DNA of 25,000 nt from Cristatella mucedo (lineage: Eukaryota; Bryozoa; Phylactolaemata; Cristatellidae), in assembly GCA_009760855.2 (NCBI GenBank), contig WPIO01000048.1:677501-702500 (forward strand). Direction: 5' to 3'. Position 1 is the stretch's first letter, and each line of letters opens with the position of its first letter. Below are positions 11,379 to 19,401 of the stretch, piece by piece. A model generated the notes under the pieces. That model had not been told where the DNA came from, did not search any database, and was given only the letters and a program-made list of their open reading frames with translations. Made by a program: the position numbers and the translations under genes.

Positions 11379-11923
11379 CAAGCAACGGATTGACTTCAAG
11401 GTTTTGTCGCTCACTTTTAGGTCCCTTCATTCTATGGCTCCAGCCTATCTGTCAGATAAACTACCCCATCAGGCCAAGCATCGTACCACCCACTTTTCGG
11501 AATCCAACAGTCTAGAAATACCTCATACAAACCTTAAATCCTTTGGAGACCGTGCATTTAGTTCATATGCTCCCAAAGCCTGGAACTCTCTCCCGACCTG
11601 CGTCAGAACATCCCCTGACCTGACCACATTTAAAATAGGTTTAAAAACACACCTATTTAGGACAGCATTTAGCGGGTCCCTGTGATTCGTCCTTGATGTG
11701 CTTATGCGTGCTGACACTGTGCATGCTGCCACTAACCACATTTGCATGCTGACCCTGTGCATGTCACCCCTAACCATATTATTCATTTCGTTTGTTTTTC
11801 AAGCATGATTTTACTTACCATTAAATTGCATTTCACTTTGCAGCAAATGTAAAGCGCCTAGAGAGAGAGAGATTAAGTTCTCTGAGGGCGCTCTATCAAG
11901 TGAATTATTATTATTATTATTAT
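11379..11923 (+). mobile_element. LINE family B copy B1, right part
   Basis: It resumes at QRIDFKVLSLTFRSLHS and continues through SNSLEIPH and PKAWNSLPTCVR to FSGSL-stop at 11683-11685. A 3' UTR of about 220 bp follows. The end is a hairpin-forming AAGCGCC..GAGGGCGC block and an (ATT)n tail at about 11905-11923. The protein part is nearly identical to B2 at 15508-15812. With 9733-10028 it forms one element once the A1 insert and one CAAGC are removed. Confidence 0.9.
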
Positions 11924-12080
11924 AAGGCCACTAATGGCGGCCCGATGTTTGCTCACTGCCGTTGTTTGCAGCCTATCGCGTCGATCGTGGACTGCTTTGC
12001 GTGCTGACTAGCGCCACTCTCAGTGGCCACGAAGTTGACGCGAGCATTGTGCTTAGCCAACGCTCCGTTCGTGGAGGCTT

Positions 12081-12113
<33 letters not shown>

Positions 12114-12300
12114 GGCAGGAGGGGGCGATAAGCCTACAAAAAGGCTGCTTCCTCGTCCGCATCCGCGGCGTCCCTATCGGCGAGTCTAGCGATCTGAAAG
12201 GCTGCACGTATAGTTAGTGGCAGCTGCACACTGTCAGCACGCACTCTAGGGGCCCTCCGCCCGCTCCTCAAGCTCACGGTGGCTAAGCTGTCTCCAAGCT
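11924..12300. repeat. Intergenic stretch with a (CGG)n tract
   Basis: An uninterrupted (CGG)11 runs at 12081-12113, followed by a G-rich segment to 12125. It could form G-quadruplex or hairpin structures. No gene is recognised in the rest of the interval. Confidence 0.8.
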
Positions 12301-12509
12301 GTCGAGGCTTCGCAGAGCAGTCGAAGCTGCGCAGAGCAGTCGAAGCTGCGCATAGAAGTCGATGCTGCACAGAGCAGTCGAGGCTTCGCAGAGCAGTCGA
12401 GGCTTCGCAGAGCAGTCGAGGCTTCGCAGAACAGTCGAGGCTTCGCAGAACAGTCGAAGCTGGGCAGAGCAGTCGAAGCTGCGCAGAGCAGTCGGAGCTG
12501 CGAAGAGCA
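12301..12509. repeat. 19-bp minisatellite, 11 copies
   Basis: The unit is GTCGAGGCTTCGCAGAGCA with variants (GAAGCTGCG, ATAGA, AACA). Copies start at 12301 and then every 19 bp exactly, to 12491. Nineteen is not a multiple of three, so any frame returns to phase after three units (19 codons). This makes long open frames on both strands. It lies about 0.6 kb upstream of the IL-17 TATA box. Confidence 0.95.
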
Positions 12510-13070
12510 GCGCCCGCTGAGGAGCCAGCGCTCGAGGCCACCAGTTTCCGTAACCAATTCGCCGTGCCATTACGTAACCGTGCCGTGCCTCGAGCGCCTC
12601 AGTATTGGCTCATACCTGCGCGACCATGACGACGCCAGGGGAAGCTAGCTCTTGTCGCTCATACGACTCATGCACCGATAGGTAGAGCGAGTTCTGTCGC
12701 GCTTGCTGACAGGAGCGCTGAAATTGCTCCAGTAAAAGTGGCTGACTCATTGATGCGTCAACCAGCAGGAGCTGCCAGCGAAGCCAGCGCCATCGGTCCT
12801 CAGCTAAATTTACGATAATGCAATAGTGATATCGCAGCAATAAGCGTCGACTTCCGGCTTGTTCACGACGTGTGAAGATCACTCTGTGCTTCGTAACCCA
12901 TTGACGCCTCTACCGCGACGATGACCTCGGTCTCGCTCGCTCTCGGTTTCAGTCGTTTCACAGACCAAGGCAGCGGCCGAAGACTTTGAGGAAGTAAGGG
13001 ATTTCCGGTCGCCTTTCGGGCTTCCCGGATCTCGGCTCCTGCCTCGCCCTGCAGTGCCGCCGTTGAGCAT
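12510..13070. other. IL-17 upstream region, no gene seen
   Basis: No coding signal is recognised. The part nearest the gene is CpG-rich and carries the Ets-like and kappaB-like words listed separately. Confidence 0.5.
12989..13006 (+). promoter_or_regulatory. Candidate Ets-like and kappaB-like sites upstream of the TATA box
   Basis: AGGAAGT, an Ets core, is followed by GGGATTTCC (12998-13006), which resembles a 9-bp Rel/NF-kappaB site. They lie about 65-80 bp before the TATA box. Immune cytokine genes are often Rel targets, but such short motifs arise by chance. A GGATTTCC also lies upstream of the second copy at 24504-24511. Confidence 0.25.
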
Positions 13071-13078
13071 TATATAAG
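13071..13078 (+). promoter_or_regulatory. TATA box of the IL-17-like gene, copy 1
   Basis: The sequence TATATAAG lies 144 bp before the ATG. A start site about 30 bp downstream (near 13100) would give a 5' leader of roughly 115 bases without the out-of-frame ATG at 13093. It is the only good TATA element close to the gene. The second gene copy has a C here (TACATAAG). Confidence 0.65.
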
Positions 13079-13214
13079 CACCCGGCAGCTCAATGGTAGC
13101 CAAAAGCGAGTCGATCGAGCCGCGAAGCAGACCAAGACGGACCGCCGCGCTTACTCCGAAAGGCCGAGCCGAGCCGCCGCCGCCGCCGCCATCTACTTCT
13201 CTCTGCCGTCCGGC

Positions 13215-13882
13215 ATGCTTCGTGACGTCATGGGCGTTCTCCTCCTAGTGCTGGGCGCGTACTTCGGAGGCGCAACTGCAGCGCCGGTGGCGAACGCTTC
13301 GTCCTCCGCCTGCGCCGAGCCGAGCAACGCCTCCCTCGACAGTCAGCTCCGGTCGGTCGCGTCCAACTCGACGGCGTTCAACGGAACCTTTGCTGCAGCC
13401 CTGATCACCTTGAGCCCGTCGCCCGACGAGATAACCAACTGCTCGGCTCTGCCCGCCGTGTCCAGCTACGCTCCGTTCAGACGGAGAACTACTTGTCCCT
13501 GGTAAGCGGCTAGCGGGCTGGGGCCGCTGCGCGCTACAGTTCTAGATCGCAATGGCAGTGGAGTGCCACGAATTTGAGCGAATTCGCTGAAAAATCAGCT
13601 GCAGTTCGCGATCGTACAGCCAGCCGCTGACGATTTCCGCCTAGGTACGTGTCCAACGAGACGGACTCCAACCGCTATCCGCCGACGATCGCACAGGCGC
13701 GCTCGCTCAGCGTGACCGGCTGCGGCCAATGCCCGACTCGCTGGAGCTGCCAAGCCATCACCGTGCAGCAGACGGTCCTGCGCTACACCGGCGCATGCGC
13801 GGGAGGCGTTAAACAGTACGCGCCGACTACAGCGAGCGTGATGGTCGGCTATTCGTGCGCGTACAATCCTGCATTCGGCTGA
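13215..13882 (+). CDS. IL17-like: Interleukin-17-like secreted cytokine, complete (2 coding exons)
   Basis: Exon 1 is 13215-13501 and exon 2 is 13645-13882, giving 174 aa. Splicing is GT-AG, phase 2, inside the codon for Trp96. Residues 1-22 look like a signal peptide (MLRD, then a hydrophobic run, cut near ATA/AP), so the product should be secreted. The IL-17 domain signature spans the junction: TTCPW-Y, then D-x-N-R-Y-P, I-A-Q-A-R, T-G-C, V-L-R and V-G-Y-S-C near the C terminus. Known family members are dimeric cytokines that signal through SEFIR-domain receptors in innate immunity. The N-terminal part carries six N-glycosylation sequons (N27, N38, N51, N56, N75, N100). Cysteines are at 33, 76, 94, 122, 125, 131, 147 and 167. 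Ser116 and Tyr165 stand where the family usually has the two cysteines of one disulfide. The start is the first in-frame ATG after the TATA box that gives a signal peptide. Family assignment is strong; orthology to any named IL-17 is not claimed. Confidence 0.9.
13223..13230 (+). promoter_or_regulatory. Perfect CRE/ATF palindrome in coding exon 1
   Basis: TGACGTCA, the full cAMP-response-element consensus, lies nine bases into the coding sequence and about 150 bp downstream of the TATA box. It also encodes part of the signal peptide region. It is repeated at 24695-24702 in the second copy. Function is unproven. Confidence 0.3.
13502..13644 (+). other. Intron 1 of the IL-17-like gene (143 bp)
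   Basis: The donor is GTAAGC directly after exon base 13501 and the acceptor is CCTAG ending at 13644. Joining the flanks rebuilds a Trp codon (TG|G) and keeps the IL-17 reading frame into Y-V-S-N-E-T-D. A possible branch site, CTGAC, lies about 15-20 bases before the acceptor. The pyrimidine tract is weak. Without splicing the exon 1 frame stops immediately (TAA inside the donor), so the intron is required for a full domain. Confidence 0.85.
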
Positions 13883-14300
13883 CCGGAAGAAGCTTCAGAC
13901 GCGGTGGCTCGAGCTACCCGAGAAGACAACGAAGATACCAAGTCACTGGTAGATTCGGCTTAGCTCTGTTTATTACGCACCGTGGCGACTATTCGTCACG
14001 TTTCGACGACCGCTCCGTTCCGCGGGAAGCTCGATGACCTAGTCGGCGTCAAGCTGGAGCGAATTGAGCATTTCATTTTATCGCGCCAGCTGACCACGTA
14101 ACGATTGACCGCATCGCTCTGCAGCGACTGCCGCCATGGTGCCCATATTATTTCAGTCCTACGAAGATCTCAGTCATGGGCATCGGTCTCGCGTCTCGTG
14201 CCGTGCGAGCGCTATCCAGTCACGCTGGCAACTAAGACTCGGGAGCGTGCAAGCACTCGTGCCTTTACACGGTGTCAATAAAAGTCCTTTCCTATGAGAA
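13883..14300 (+). other. 3' UTR and polyadenylation signal of the IL-17-like gene
   Basis: After the TGA at 13880-13882 there is no coding signal I recognise. A canonical AATAAA lies at 14277-14282, so the transcript probably ends near 14295-14305, giving a 3' UTR of about 400 bases. The exact cleavage site is inferred. Confidence 0.6.
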
Positions 14301-14393
14301 GTTGCTTGAACGGCGACTGCCACATTGCATCCATCCTCTCCAACGTGCGCTCGCTACCCAGCAGATGTGGTCACTTTTTGTTAGGTGCATGAT

Positions 14394-14560
<167 letters not shown>

Positions 14561-14757
14561 TCAAACTGAAATGCTTTGTCACGAAGCCTCCGCTGGTCCT
14601 ACAGCTACTCTCACACTGATTGCCTAAGTGACAAACCGCAAAGTGGCTCCAGCCCACCCAAAGTCTGGAAGTCTCTTTCGAGTGACGTCGTGCCGTTCTG
14701 ACTTGACGACATGTACAGCATAGCTAGAAGCCACCCATTCTGGCACCCATATGTTCT

Positions 14758-15110
14758 TTTAATAATAACAATAGTATAATTGTAATTGTATAGGAGTAAT
14801 AATTGTATAGCGCCCACGAGGATTTTAATATTTTTCTAGGCACTCTAAATAAGAAGCATGTTCAAATGATTAGCTGTAACATCTTGGTGTCAACAAGCAA
14901 AATATGGTTACACGTGACATGCACAGTGTCAACATGCAAGTACGGCTTGTGGTAGCAAGCGAAGTGTCAGCAAGCATAAGTACACAGATCACAAAGACCC
15001 ACTGATTCTGTAATAAAAGATGCGATTAGGCTTTCTAAATTTTGTCAGGGTGTGGGGGTGTCGTGAGGTCAGTCCGGTGTGAGGTCGAGGCTTTGGGAGC
15101 TGTATCCCCC
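14758..15110 (-). mobile_element. Decayed LINE family B 3' end (B4)
   Basis: On the minus strand it matches family B from CAAAGCCTGGAACTC-like sequence (15088-15102) through the 3' UTR. Landmarks are GACATGCACAGTGTC, ACAGATCACAAAGACCCACTG and TAGCGCCC..CTAGGCAC. The element ends in an AATAATAAC tail. It is clearly more diverged than B1-B3. Confidence 0.7.
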
Positions 15111-15237
15111 TGTTTCGTTACCCACAGCGTTCGGTGCGCCCAAGGTTAAAGCACTGACTTCCCTTCATTTCCTGCCTACACGACTCGTTCCATGAAAAAT
15201 CATTTCATGAGCATCTGCACAAAATCGAGGCTCCTGT

Positions 15238-15391
15238 TTCGAGGTGACCTTTCTGCAGACATCCGCATCAACTCCAGTGTTAAGCCTGTCTACTTTCAGC
15301 TTCGCAACATTGCAAAATTTAGGCTTGCTCAGAATGGTACACGATATCCAAGTTGGTCCATGCATTGGTGACATGCAATCTTAACTTCTGC
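15238..15391 (+). mobile_element. Old LINE (family C), left part, interrupted by B2
   Basis: It resembles B1 9745-9887 (TACTTTCAGCTTCGCAACATTGCAAAAT, CCAAGTTGGTCCATGCAT) but is much more diverged, with small indels. It stops at AACTTCTGC. The expected next bases (AACTCACTGCT) are found only after the end of B2, at 16057. So this is the left half of an older element. Confidence 0.75.
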
Positions 15392-16028
15392 ATGTGCGAT
15401 CAGGCGATTGCAGCTGGTGCAAAAATTGGTAGCTAGACTTGTCTGTCGTGAGCGTCTCAGTTGCCACATTACTCCACTTCTCGCCGACCTGCACTGGCTA
15501 CCAGTCAAGCAACGGATTGACTTCAAGGTTTTGTCGCTCACTTTTAGGTCCCTTCATTCTATGGCTCCAGCCTATCTGTCAGATATACTACCCCATCAGG
15601 CCAAGCATCGTACCACCCGCTTTTCGGAATCCAACAGTCTAGAAATACCTCATACAAACCTTAAATCCTTTGGAGACCGTGCATTTAGTTCGTATGCTCC
15701 CAAAGCCTGGAACTCCCTCCCGACCTGCGTCAGAACATCCCCCGACCTGACCACATTTAAAAGGAACCTACAAACACATCTATTTAGGACAGCATTTAGC
15801 GGGTCCCTGTGATTCGTCCTTCATCTGCTTATGCGTGTTGACACTGTGCATGCTGCCACTAACCACATTCGCATGCTGACCCTGTGCATGTCACCCCTAA
15901 CCATATTATTCATTTTGTTTGTTTTTCAAGCATGATTTTACTTACCATTCAATTGCATTTCACTTTGCAGCAAATGTAAAGCGCCTAGAGAGAGATTATG
16001 TTCTCTGAGGGCGCTTTATCAAGTGAAC

Positions 16029-16056
<28 letters not shown>
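15392..16056 (+). mobile_element. Young LINE family B copy B2, inserted in family C
   Basis: It starts abruptly at ATGTGCGATCAGGCG (5' truncation) and is nearly identical to B1 over its whole length. It encodes the C-terminal region with RLVCRERLSCHIT, LHWLPVKQRID, RTTRFSESNS, PKAWNSLPT and FSGSL-stop (TGA at 15810-15812). The 3' UTR ends in the GCGCCTAGAGAG..GAGGGCGC hairpin and a (TTA)n tail at 16029-16056. The open frame from 15408 to 15812 is intact for this fragment, but no enzyme domain is present, so it cannot move on its own. No clear target-site duplication was found. Confidence 0.9.
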
Positions 16057-16062
<6 letters not shown>

Positions 16063-16480
16063 CTGCTCGTAAGTTGCACCTAGCCGACCTGTTTGCCGCT
16101 CAGGCTGCGGTATCGTACCACGAGCTCTTCTGACTCAAGTCGTTTTGTTGTGCCTCTAACTAACCTCCCATTCTTTAGAGACCATGTCTGTACGTTATGT
16201 GCTCCCAGAGCCTGGAGCTCACTTCATGCTGACGTCAGGGCACTCCCGGATTTGATGACATTAAAACAGAAGCCGCTAAAAACACCAGTTTCTCGAAGCG
16301 TTCGCTGGATCCGAGTGAATATCCTTTCGCGTGCTTATGCGTGTGCTGCACATGTTATAGCGATAGAGCCACATTGACATGGTTCGCTTGCACACAGTGT
16401 TACATGCCCAAGAAAGAGATTAAGTTATATAATGTACTGCATAAATGTCGCATTAATTTTATTGTCATCATTATCACAAA
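16057..16480 (+). mobile_element. Old LINE (family C), right part
   Basis: It begins AACTCACTGCTCG, the continuation of the element broken at 15391. It then encodes LRLRYRTTSSSDSSRF, CAPRAWSSL and ADVRALPDLMTLK, the C-terminal signature of this LINE group in a form distinct from A and B. It ends with an AAGAAAGAGATTAAGTT block (the B-type tail motif) and ATT/ATC-rich sequence to about 16480. Confidence 0.75.
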
Positions 16481-16508
16481 AATTACAGATTCCCTAAAAA
16501 GATTATTG

Positions 16509-16511
<3 letters not shown>

Positions 16512-16580
<69 letters not shown>

Positions 16581-16593
16581 CTCTCTCTTTCTT

Positions 16594-16637
<44 letters not shown>

Positions 16638-16672
16638 GCTCTCTCTCACACTTTTTTCCTCTCTCTCCTACT

Positions 16673-16707
<35 letters not shown>

Positions 16708-16758
16708 GCAATCGAGATCGTGTAATTTACCCACTTTTTTAGCGGAAACTCGTAAATC
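16512..16758 (+). repeat. (CT)n array plus flank; inverted copy at 22734-22976
   Basis: The array runs from 16512 to 16706 with a specific order of interruptions (CATTTACTC, CATGCTC, CACACTTTTTTCC, CCTACTCCCTCCC). A unique 52-bp flank follows, GGCAATCGAGATCGTGTAATTT onward in part, to GTAAATC at 16758. All of this recurs reversed near 22734. It is a dispersed repeat carrying a microsatellite, possibly a non-autonomous element. Confidence 0.85.
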
Positions 16759-17450
16759 CTTTAGGCTAGGCTACAAACCTACGTGACCCACTCTGAGCCG
16801 GAACGCTGTAGGGGCGGCATTAAGAAGGTTTTCTCACCCTTCTGCACCTGGTGAACACCACCACCACCCCCTCCCCCGTGAAGACAGACCGCCGGCGCGC
16901 CTCAGTAGCTCCTTCACTAGAGCAATAGCGTTCCTTTAAAAAAATAACTTTTCAGCCTCGGTCTGAGGAAGTGACCCCAATTCGGATTGGCCAAGAAGCG
17001 CCCAGCAGAACGGTGCCTCGGCTACCCTGAATACCTTTCGCGCTCGACTTTTAGAGAGCGCGCATCCGGAGCCTCGTTCGAGCGTCGACTCGACGGAAAC
17101 CGCCACATTCTATTTTCAGAAACCAAACCTGGGCCCGGAAAGCTCCTTAACTGGCTGGTGTAGGCGGGCAGCGCGGAAAACAGCGGCCAGCCTCCTCCCT
17201 GTGACTCGCGCCGAAGCCGCGCCGAGCGAGCCGAACGCTCGCTGCCCAGACTGCGAAAGAGCTGCTCCCTCTAGATATTAGGTAGCCCTGCTCGCTCGGC
17301 GATTGAACCGGAAGCTCCGCTCCCCACCGCGAACCACCCGGAAGTCTCTTTAGACCGCCAGCCGTCTCACTGAAGACGATGTTTGTAGGTCATTTTTGAG
17401 TGCATAAAGCGGCGAGCCCTCCCCCCCGGGCGTTCCTTTTGCAAGCCTAA
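16759..17450. other. No gene seen; GC-rich
   Basis: Mixed to GC-rich sequence with a C-run at 17421-17427 and no recognisable frame, RNA gene or known repeat. Confidence 0.45.
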
Positions 17451-17451
17451 A

Positions 17452-17609
17452 AAAATATATATAATTCATTTATATAGCGCCCCAAAAGAACTTAATCTCT
17501 ATTCAGGCGCTTCAAATATGCCTCGGGGCTCAAGCCCACGACCTCAGTCAGACCTTAGTCACTTGATCACCTAGAGCATCTTAACCACTAGACCAAACCA
17601 GCTCTATGG
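17452..17609 (-). mobile_element. tRNA-derived SINE with a family B LINE-like tail
   Basis: On the minus strand a Pol III A box, TGGTCTAGTGG (17595-17585), is followed by GGCTTGAGCCC (17536-17526), a B box with two changes. The rest reads AAGCGCCTGAATAGAGATTA, then a short GGGGCGCTATA block, TGAATTAT and a TA-rich tail. The tail block matches the 3' hairpin of LINE B (AAGCGCC..AGAGATTAAGTTCT..GGGCGCT..TGAATTATT). SINEs commonly borrow the enzyme of a LINE with the same tail, so B-type LINEs are the likely partner. Confidence 0.8.
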
Positions 17610-17796
17610 ACTAGTTTACGTAAAGCAATCTCTTTCGCACCTCTCAATAAAAATGGTCGCACATTTTGAAACGATAACGACGGCCGCCTCTGGAAACCGA
17701 TTTGAACGGGCGTGCCGAGCTCGCGCCGCCGCCCTAGAAGCCTGCAAAGCCTCCATTCAAAGGATGGTAGAAAGGCGAGTGGAAGAAAGGGAAAAG

Positions 17797-17800
<4 letters not shown>
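17610..17800. other. No gene seen
   Basis: Short interval between the SINE and a (GA)n tract. An open frame beginning at 17653 becomes Arg-Glu repeat through the microsatellite and has no recognisable domain. Confidence 0.4.

Positions 17801-17864
<64 letters not shown>
17801..17864. repeat. (GA)n microsatellite, perfect
   Basis: About 31 uninterrupted GA units on the plus strand. Most other arrays in the window are CT on this strand. The Arg-Glu frames across it are artefacts. Confidence 0.96.
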
Positions 17865-17866
<2 letters not shown>

Positions 17867-18065
17867 GCAGCGCGCTCCGCAGGAGCGCCCTGAATCGATT
17901 CGGCGACGGCCCGCAGCCGTCCAGCGAGCCTCTCTCGTCGCTCCTCTCCTCTCTCGTCGCTCTCAGACTCCGCTCCTCGGGTTGTCTCCCCTGGACTTTC
18001 GCTCGGGGGGGGGGGCGAGACGGGGCTGGGCGCTATCTGGCTCGCCGGCTCCCGTTCCTTGCGCT
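17865..18065. other. No gene seen; G-run of 11 at 18005-18015
   Basis: GC-rich sequence with several CTCTCGTCGCT words and a poly-G run. No recognisable gene. Confidence 0.5.
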
Positions 18066-18926
18066 ATAACAATAATAATAATAATGCACTTGATAAAGCG
18101 CCCTCAGAGAACTCAATCTCTCTCTAGGCGCTTTACATTTGCTGCAAAGGGAAATGCAATTGAATCGTGAGTAATATCATGCTTGATAAACAAACAAAAC
18201 GAGTAACATGGTTAGGGGTGACATGCACAGGGTCACCATGCGAATGTGGTTAGTGGCAGCATGCACAGTGTCAGCACGCAGAAGCACATGAAGGACGAAT
18301 CACAGGGACCCACTAAATGCTTTCCTAAATATGCGTGTTTTTAAGTTCTTTTTAAATGTGGTCAGATCAGGGGATGTTCTGACGCCGGTCGGGAGAGAGT
18401 TCCAGGCTTTGGGAGCATATTAACTAAATGCACGGTCTCCAAAGGATTTAAGGTTTGTATGAGGTATTTCTAGACTGTTGGATTCCGAAAAGCGGGTGGT
18501 ACGATGCTTGGCCTGATGGGGTAGTATATCTGACAGATAGGCTGGAGCCATAGAATGAAGGGACCTAAAAGTGAGCGTCAAAACCTTGAAGTCAATCCGT
18601 TGCTTGACTGGGAGCCAGTGCAGGTCGGCGAGAAGGGGAGTAATGTGGCAACTGCGACGCTCACGGCAGAAAAGTCTAGCTGCCGAGTTTTGCACAAGCT
18701 GCAATCGCCTGATCGCGCATGGTGGTAGGCCAGCAAGCAGTGAGTTGCAGAAGTCGAGACGGGATGTCACGAATGCATGGACCAACTTGGACGTGGTATC
18801 CTTATCTAAACAAGCCCGAATTTTAGCAATGTTATGAAGCTGAAAATAGGCAGATTTGACTGTGGAGCTGATACGGTCGTCTAGCGAGAGGTCGTTTGGA
18901 ATATGACACCTAGATTTCGAGCGCTA
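18066..18926 (-). mobile_element. LINE family B copy B3 (5'-truncated)
   Basis: Read on the minus strand it starts near RNLGVIF-like sequence (18924-18900) and continues with [51 protein letters not shown] and SLEIPHTNLK. A TCA-to-TAA nonsense change at RAFS ends the frame at 18420. The 3' UTR follows, with the AGCGCCCTC..GGCGC hairpin and an (ATT)n tail at 18068-18083. A frame break near 18900 also marks it as dead. Confidence 0.9.
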
Positions 18927-19369
18927 TGCCACCGGCCGGTCCCAGAGGAGGGAGAGAGCGACCATGAACGGCCAGCGGAAGGCGCCAACAGGCAACTCGC
19001 TACTGACAGAGAGCGCCGGTCTGCGCCGCCGCGTCGTCGCAGCAAGCAGAGCTAACGCACAAAGGTAGATAAGCATCCGCGTGGCGAAATCTACGGAGTC
19101 CGACCAGGAAGGTGCTCGCCTCAGCAAAGAGCGCCGCCCCTCCCCGCCCCCTTGCGAAGAGGGCTGCCCCTCCCCGCCCCCTTGCGAAGGCTCTTCTACA
19201 ACTGCCCTTGAAGCCTGGCGCTCTCCCGCATGGTTGCAAACCTAACAAGACCTCCCTCCTCCCCTCCCAGAGGCAACCACGCTGCTGCGGAGGGGGCTAC
19301 GAAACGAATTCTCGGCAAGCATAGGGAGCCGGTCCAGCCCCTTCAGACCCACACCTATGCGGGGTTGTC

Positions 19370-19370
<1 letters not shown>
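18927..19370. repeat. Intergenic stretch with a 30-bp tandem duplication
   Basis: The word TCCCCGCCCCCTTGCGAAG occurs at 19141 and again at 19171, giving two copies of a 30-bp unit rich in GC boxes. No gene is recognised around it. Confidence 0.6.

Positions 19371-19400
<30 letters not shown>
19371..19400. repeat. Poly-C tract, 30 bases
   Basis: Thirty uninterrupted C residues (poly-G on the minus strand). The strand could form G-quadruplex or i-motif structures, and the length is likely to vary between reads. Poly-Pro and poly-Gly frames through it are artefacts. Confidence 0.95.

Positions 19401-19401
<1 letters not shown>

Noticed and set aside
12301-12509. CRISPR-like array
   Set aside because: Repeats are directly adjacent with no spacers, and the window is animal DNA.
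12134-12557. Repetitive 'protein' frames with CSAKPRLLC-like repeats
   Set aside because: They are produced by the 19-bp minisatellite, which is open in several frames on both strands.
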